From: Chloropicon primus
Lineage: Eukaryota > Chlorophyta > Chloropicophyceae > Chloropicales > Chloropicaceae
Reading direction: 5' to 3'
Length of the DNA stretch: 64,000 bases
Assembly: GCA_023205875.1 (NCBI GenBank)
Contig: CP060762.1
Span: forward strand, 682,001 to 746,000
The notes beneath the pieces are model-generated. The model ran no database searches and was not told where the DNA came from. It worked only from the letters and a program-made list of their open reading frames with translations. The translations under genes and the position numbers were made by a program. Positions 59,498 through 64,000 of this stretch are shown piece after piece (within the stretch, counting starts at the first letter, position 1; each line of letters opens with the position of its first letter).

Positions 59498-60862
59498 ATG
59501 GAGGAGGACTCGCCGGAAGGGTGGTACTACCTCGGGACGGACGGTGCCGAGAATGGACCGCTTAACTTTCGGATTATCAGGGCCCACCTGAGGCTGGGCA
59601 CGCTGCCTGTAGACATACCCGTGTGGAGGGAGGGGCTCCGCGACTGGACGGAGGCCAAAAACATCAGCTTGTTCCGCAACATGGGCGGAGGGGTCGCTGG
59701 AATGCAGGCTCCGAGCTCTCCCCTCGTGGAGGAGACGGTGAGGGGGGTGGCGAACGGGATATACGACGCGAAGACGAACTACGTCACGGAGGGGGGGACG
59801 CCCTTGTTCCCCAGCACGCCGGAAAGGAGGTTCCTGTTGCACCAGGACAGGCACGACGGGAAGAAGTATCCCTCCACGAGCACGTCCAACTTGGCCAAGG
59901 GCTCTGCCGGCAAGCGGCAGGCGAGAGGGGGCGCGAACAGTTGGGCCACAATTCGGGGCGGCGAGTGGTTTTACTGCAGCAGGGAAACGAAGGAGCCCAG
60001 GGGGCCGGTCTCCACCGCCAAGTTGATCGAGCTGGCCAAGAAAGGGATCTTGACGCACGCCTCGTGGGTGTGGAGCGAGGAAGAGCAGCCTTTTTGGGTC
60101 AAATTCAGCGAGTGCACCAAGTTCAAGGACCTCGGCGTCGTCACCGCGACTGGCGGTGGTCCCAGGGAAAAGGGGGCCTCCCAAGCAATGCCAAGGGGGG
60201 CGGCGGCGAGGAGCTACAGGTCGCACGGCCGCGACAGCGATGCAGAGAACGAACCTCCTGCGTCGCAGCCACTGCAGCAGCAGCAGGCCAGGAAGAGGCA
60301 CGCCAGGCACAAGAAGAGAGGCTCCGGCACCTTGAAGCACAAGCAAGCCTCCGGCTCGAGCGCGAAAAGGGGCGGGCGGGGGAGGTCGTCCCATCGGGCG
60401 TCCCCCGACGGCGGCGGCGGGAGCGGTTCGTTGGGAATGGACAACGGCATCTTTGAGGACCTTGCCGCCTTTGAGCGCGAGAATGAGCTGGAGCGGGCAA
60501 ACTCCGAGCTCCAGAAGGCCCTCTTCAACGCCGGTACGAAGGAGTCCAAGCTCCGAGAGTACAAGAGCAAGATCAAGCTCCTGAAGGAGGAGCTCAGGAT
60601 CCGGGACGAGCAGATCTCTAGCATCTCGGTGGAGAAGAGCCAGGGCCACCAGGGCGAGAACGGGGAAGAGTCGAGCCTTTTGCGCGCTCAGCTGGACATG
60701 GCCGAGCTGAAACTCCGCGAGCAGGACCGCGTCCTGGAGCAGAAGAACGAGGACATCAAGCGGCTGGAAATCACCGTGGCGGAGACAGACTCCGAGCTCA
60801 CCAAGGCGAGGATTGCCCTGTCCAAGGAGCTCTCCTGGCTGCTGGAGGAGAACGCTCAGTAA
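59498..60862 (+). CDS. Protein with two GYF_2 (DUF4339-type) domains and a coiled coil
   Basis: Single exon, 454 residues from the ATG at 59498. GYF_2 domain 1 spans about residues 9-60 (GWYYLGTDGAENGPLNF ... IPVWREGLRDWTEAKN). Domain 2 spans about 155-210 (EWFYCSRETKEPRGPVSTAK ... SWVWSEEEQPFWVKFSE). Such domains bind proline-rich or helical ligands. The centre is basic with Gln/Arg/His/Lys (QQQQARKRHARHKKRGSG). The last 130 residues are a coiled coil (ELERANSELQKALFN, KLREYKSKIKLLKEEL). A scaffold or adaptor role is inferred. No signal peptide or membrane span is seen. Confidence 0.78.
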   Translation: MEEDSPEGWYYLGTDGAENGPLNFRIIRAHLRLGTLPVDIPVWREGLRDWTEAKNISLFRNMGGGVAGMQAPSSPLVEETVRGVANGIYDAKTNYVTEGGTPLFPSTPERRFLLHQDRHDGKKYPSTSTSNLAKGSAGKRQARGGANSWATIRGGEWFYCSRETKEPRGPVSTAKLIELAKKGILTHASWVWSEEEQPFWVKFSECTKFKDLGVVTATGGGPREKGASQAMPRGAAARSYRSHGRDSDAENEPPASQPLQQQQARKRHARHKKRGSGTLKHKQASGSSAKRGGRGRSSHRASPDGGGGSGSLGMDNGIFEDLAAFERENELERANSELQKALFNAGTKESKLREYKSKIKLLKEELRIRDEQISSISVEKSQGHQGENGEESSLLRAQLDMAELKLREQDRVLEQKNEDIKRLEITVAETDSELTKARIALSKELSWLLEENAQ

Positions 60863-61191
60863 CAGTAACGGTTGTTCAACAGCGTTGTCGTTGTCCTCAC
60901 CGGAACCTGACGTCAAACCACTTTATCCCGCCAACGTATTGGACCTTCTATTTCTCCATCCCATCCCTTGTAAGACGTTGAGAGTATTCCACCCCAGTTC
61001 CCCTTCCCCTCCCCCTCCCCCCCGTTCCCGTTCCCTCCTCCTGTCCCCCCTTGCCCTTGCCCTCCATTGTCCCCCTTGCCCCTCCATCCTTGTCCCTCCT
61101 CGCGATTTAGGGTTCGGCCGCGGCGCACGAGAGAGAGAGAGAGAGGAGCGCACGAGGAGGACAGGAGAGACAGAGACAGAGAGCAGAGACG
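60863..61191 (+). promoter_or_regulatory. V-ATPase subunit D promoter with telo box
   Basis: About 330 bases. Pyrimidine-rich (CCCTTC)n sequence is followed by TTTAGGGTT at 61106-61114, a single telo box (AACCCTAAA on minus) about 78 bases before the ATG, and then a (GA)n tract. In plants telo boxes are common in promoters of growth-related housekeeping genes. Confidence 0.5.
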
Positions 61192-61487
61192 ATGAGCGGT
61201 GCCGGGAACAGGTACGTCGTCGTCCCGACTGTCACCGTCTTGGCGGTCATAAAGAACCGCCTCACGGGGGCGAAGAAGGGTCACCAGCTCCTCAAGAAGA
61301 AAGCAGACGCACTCAATATGAGGTTCCGGCAAATATTGAAGAGAATTATGGAAACAAAGGAAAAGATGGGAGTTTCTCTCAGGGAGAGTAACTTCGCACT
61401 CACCGAAGCCAAATACACCGCAGGTGATTCGGTGAAGCACACCATCGTGGACTCCGTCAAGGTCAGTCAGTGATTCCCATCATCATC

Positions 61488-61518
<31 letters not shown>

Positions 61519-62167
61519 TCGTGATACCATTATCCATTATCAAATTATCGTTCTCGCTCTGCTTGTCTGTCGCTGCAGGCGAACTCACGCGAACTCGACT
61601 TGTTCTGTCTGTCCGTGTGTTGGTTTGCGCTCGTCTGTGCAGGAGGCTAGCGTGAGGGTTGCCGCCCGGGAGGACAACGTGGCCGGTGTGAAGGTTCCCG
61701 TGTTCGAAAGGAATGACTTGGACAGTTCTCAGGAGAAGAACTCGGAGCTGTTCGGACTCAGCAAGGGTGGGCAGAAGGTTTCCAGCGCAAAGGACTCTTT
61801 CCAAAAGACCATGGATCTGATGATCGAGCTCGCGAGTCTTCAGTGCGCCTTTGTGACCTTGGACGAGGCCATCAAGACCACCAACAGAAGGGTGAACGCG
61901 CTGGAGCACACTATTATACCGAAGCTGGAGAACACCATCTTGTACATCAAAGGGGAGCTCGATGAGCTCGAGAGGGAGGAGTTCTTCCGTCTGAAGAAAA
62001 TTCAGGGAAAGAAGCAGGAAGCGAAGGAAAGGCAAGAGAAGGAAGACAAGGAGAAGGAGTTGGCGACGCTCTCCAACGGGAAGCAGGTCGACCCTTTTGC
62101 TGGCGCGGGCAACCTCGGGGACCTCCTTTCTAGTCCAGGCCTCACGGATAACGACATCATCTTCTGA
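61192..62167 (+). CDS. VHA-D: V-type H+-ATPase subunit D
   Basis: Exons 61192-61461 and 61643-62167 (phase 0; GTCAGT donor, GTGCAG acceptor) give 264 residues. The product matches eukaryotic V-ATPase D (VMA8) throughout: [40 protein letters not shown], then the C-terminal helix region [21 protein letters not shown] and [21 protein letters not shown]. Subunit D is the central rotor stalk that couples ATP hydrolysis in V1 to proton pumping by V0 on vacuolar and Golgi membranes. The tail ([20 protein letters not shown]) is lineage-variable. The intron holds a (CAA)n run near 61486-61518. Confidence 0.96.
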
Positions 62168-62375
62168 GCGCGTGAGTGAGGGGAGAGAACACAACCACCG
62201 AGCGAGTGCCGCTGGTCATTGTATATTTAGGAATTGAATTGTGATACACGTTACTATACTCTTACTTTGTCAAAACAGTTTAGTACACCACTAGTATATA
62301 AGAATGAGGCTCGGCCGAGCACGAGGAGTGACCTCCCTCTCCCTCGGGCCGAGCCGAGACCGCCCGCTTCCCTTG

Positions 62376-62756
62376 CTACCTCTTCTCGTGCCTCTTGAGG
62401 CGATCAAAGTGGAGCTCCTTGAGCACCTGGTTGATCTGCAAATATTCCTGCAAGTGCCGGAGCTTGTCCTCAAAGGGGGAGGCTTGGTAGTTGTTCCCGC
62501 TCGCCGCTAGCGGCGGCGTTCCAACGTTCGGACTGAGTTGGTCGAAAGATTCCGAGGCGTGGAGTCTCTGCACCTTTTGCGTGAGGTGTTCGAGGGAGGT
62601 CTCCTTGTCCTGTTCGTGTTGCCTCGTCCTCTTCCTCGCCCCGGGCTGAGGCGAGGTGAGCGTCGCCGTCGTCATGGACCCCTCCCTCCCAGAGCAACCC
62701 ACCTCCTCCTTCCCCTTCCCTCCAACAGAAGAACCAGAAGAAGAGTGTCGCACCAT
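62376..62756 (-). CDS. Small hypothetical protein
   Basis: Single exon, 126 residues from the ATG at 62756; an inner ATG at 62675 would give 99. The N-terminus is Ser/Gly-rich. The C-terminal 35 residues form a probable amphipathic helix (FEDKLRHLQEYLQINQVLKEL) and end in a basic RLKRHEKR. I do not recognise it. Gene status rests on codon character, position between two convergent/divergent neighbours and frame length, so it is moderate. Confidence 0.5.
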   Translation of the reverse strand: MVRHSSSGSSVGGKGKEEVGCSGREGSMTTATLTSPQPGARKRTRQHEQDKETSLEHLTQKVQRLHASESFDQLSPNVGTPPLAASGNNYQASPFEDKLRHLQEYLQINQVLKELHFDRLKRHEKR

Positions 62757-63023
62757 GCAAACAATCCTCCTCCTCCTTCTTCTTCTTCTTCTCCTGTACG
62801 CGTATGCTCAAGCACCGTGCCAAGCGCAGCGAGCCCGAAGCGAGGCTCGTCTCGTGGAGGCTCGGATGCTGATGCTTTCCTTTCGTCGTCCCGTCCTTCC
62901 TGTCCTTCACTCGTCACTCGTCACTGGCCTCCTGCCTTCAGGCTCGACTGGTTCGCGCCGAAAAGGGAAGGAAAAGGAAGCGGCAGAGCGGAGGACGACG
63001 ACAACGACAACGACAACGACGAC

Positions 63024-63563
63024 ATGCAGGGTGGCGCGCAACTCCAACTCCCTTACGACGTGTACGTCACGATAGCCAGTAAACTGGCGGAGACCGCAAC
63101 CCGGCAGGAGTGCGTGGACTATTCCTTGGTTTGTAAAGCATTTCGTCAGGGGTTCCAGGTAAGAATCCGCAACATGAAATCAGACCATGCATGGGATGTA
63201 TGGGGAGAGAACCGTGACGAGACAATGGAGGAAGCAGAACGGAAGTTTGAAGAACTGGTCGATTCACTCGAACCACGGCAAGGCCTAGAGGGTTATGAGG
63301 CGGACGACATACTTTACGAAGCATACCAATCCTCGTCGGATGGCATCGACAAGGAGTGGTTGGATTGGCGGGTAACGGCAGCGGGTAGGGACTTTTTCAA
63401 GCTCTACTGTTCATTTTGTCAGAGGTGTTTTCACTACTTCGTCAAACACGAGGTCTATTGGTACAAGAGAGCGTGCGTTCCAACAAATTTGTATTCCGCA
63501 TGCGCCAATTGCCGAGAGATCCCTGAAGTAATGGATGCTGTTGCGGGTGAAGAACACTTGTGA
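63024..63563 (+). CDS. F-box-like protein with a Cys-rich C-terminus
   Basis: Single exon, 179 residues from the ATG at 63024. Residues 6-42 (LPYDVYVTIASKLAET ... DYSLVCKAFRQGF) have F-box spacing. The middle is acidic and helical. The C-terminal part has spaced Cys/His residues (YCSFCQRCFHYF, KHEVYWYKRAC, SACANC) that could bind zinc. Codon choice is visibly less GC-rich at third positions than in the neighbours. A donor-like CAG|GTAAGA lies within the gene at about 63156, but the frame remains open past it. Substrate-receptor function in an SCF ligase is possible, not shown. Confidence 0.55.
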   Translation: MQGGAQLQLPYDVYVTIASKLAETATRQECVDYSLVCKAFRQGFQVRIRNMKSDHAWDVWGENRDETMEEAERKFEELVDSLEPRQGLEGYEADDILYEAYQSSSDGIDKEWLDWRVTAAGRDFFKLYCSFCQRCFHYFVKHEVYWYKRACVPTNLYSACANCREIPEVMDAVAGEEHL

Positions 63564-63624
63564 TTTAAGATCTCTGGAGTCGAGGAATGGATGACGCAAC
63601 GCAAGGCATGGGCTGAGGAGGCGA

Positions 63625-64000
63625 TTAACTTGGCTTGTTGGTGTTCTGAGACTCTTCTTTAAGCTCAATCCACCGGGAGAAGTACTCAGTGGAACGGAGA
63701 GTGTTGTGCCAAAAGGCGTTTCCCGTGTAATCGTTATCTCTCATTTTCTGCAGCGTGGCCCGCCTCTCCTCGATGGCCTCCCCCACCACCGAAAGGTTCG
63801 CACGCCTGTCGAAGTTTTCGGACAGGATTCGAAGGCCATCCTGGCTCGCCTTCTCCCAAGTCTCCTTGTCTTCGTGCAGCAGCACCGCGGACTCGGCAAA
63901 CTCGGAGGCCGTGGTGGCGGAGCCGAGCCCGCCCCAGCCCCCCGAGTCGAGGAGGCCCTCCGAGCCCACGGGCGTCGTGCACACGGGCGTGCCGAAGGAC
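63625..64000 (-). CDS. GT4-family glycosyltransferase, C-terminal part (partial, runs off right edge)
   Basis: The frame is open to position 64000 and the start lies beyond the window. The visible 125 residues begin in the second Rossmann domain of a group 1 glycosyltransferase: FGTPVCTTPVGSEGL is the conserved segment that follows the nucleotide-sugar-binding Glu. It is followed by a typical final helix (ESAVLLHEDKETWEKAS). In such enzymes this part binds the sugar nucleotide donor. Donor, acceptor and location cannot be judged from this fragment. Confidence 0.78.
   Translation of the reverse strand, partial: SFGTPVCTTPVGSEGLLDSGGWGGLGSATTASEFAESAVLLHEDKETWEKASQDGLRILSENFDRRANLSVVGEAIEERRATLQKMRDNDYTGNAFWHNTLRSTEYFSRWIELKEESQNTNKPS

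Noticed and set aside
59444-60916. A 490-codon minus-strand frame over the GYF gene
   Set aside because: Antisense; GYF and coiled-coil patterns are on plus.
1-64000. Transposons, virus-like elements, rRNA or tRNA genes
   Set aside because: No reverse transcriptase, transposase, integrase or capsid-like frame, no long terminal repeats and no recognisable tRNA or rRNA pattern were seen by eye; a dedicated scan could still find a small RNA gene.

Overview
This is nuclear DNA from a gene-dense, GC-rich eukaryote. The best fit is a small green alga (chlorophyte, picoplankton-like); this is inferred from gene content and not proven. The evidence for the green lineage is a set of plant-type genes: homogentisate prenyltransferase of the tocopherol pathway, an ACR11/ACR12-type double-ACT plastid protein, a plant-type peroxisomal enoyl-CoA hydratase ending in -SKL, an AZG-type purine permease, a fibrillin/PAP plastid lipid protein, a COP1/SPA/RUP-type WD40 protein, a HAT3.1/PRHA-type PHD-homeodomain protein, a DUF1995 protein and a lumen-type DnaJ zinc-finger protein. 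Telomere-like TTTAGGG and TTTTAGGG units also occur. Genes average about 2 kb each. Introns are few (none to two per gene), short, and have clear GT(A/G)AG donors and pyrimidine-rich CAG acceptors. Spliced models were built by reading donor and acceptor pairs and checking that exon phases agree.

Layout. 1-16029 (minus) is one giant secreted or surface protein: signal peptide, IPT/TIG domains, cadherin-like beta-sandwich domains, then tens of filamin-like Ig repeats. Its second exon is open for 15.6 kb and runs off the left edge. 17-21 kb: F-box/ankyrin-like protein, enoyl-CoA hydratase, ACT protein. 21-29.5 kb: membrane guanylate cyclase, AZG permease, fibrillin, an unknown membrane protein and a TLC-domain protein. 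29.6-35.3 kb (minus): a 1,881-residue receptor with two solute-binding-protein-like ligand domains, one membrane span, a complete-looking kinase, a class III cyclase and a roughly 500-residue tail of an apparently undescribed 46-residue helical repeat. 36-43.9 kb: LRR protein (XRRA1-like), ABC half-transporter, J-domain protein, LRR protein, homogentisate prenyltransferase. 44-53.2 kb: a 58-bp minisatellite, a HARE-HTH protein, a COP1/RUP-like WD40 protein, a plastid-type small protein, RAB5IF, a lumenal zinc-finger protein and a DUF1995 protein. 53.3-64 kb: PPR protein, VPS20, PHD-homeodomain protein, GYF-domain protein, V-ATPase subunit D, two small genes, and the C-terminus of a GT4 glycosyltransferase cut by the right edge.

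The genes do not form one operon-like pathway, as expected for a eukaryote. Several themes recur. Two different cyclases lie within about 6 kb of each other, which suggests a local cGMP signalling pair. Several products are plastid or photosynthesis-related. Many neighbours are head-to-head with very short shared promoters, one of them built on a near-perfect inverted repeat that also encodes both N-termini. No transposon, virus-like element, CRISPR array, rRNA or tRNA was recognised.
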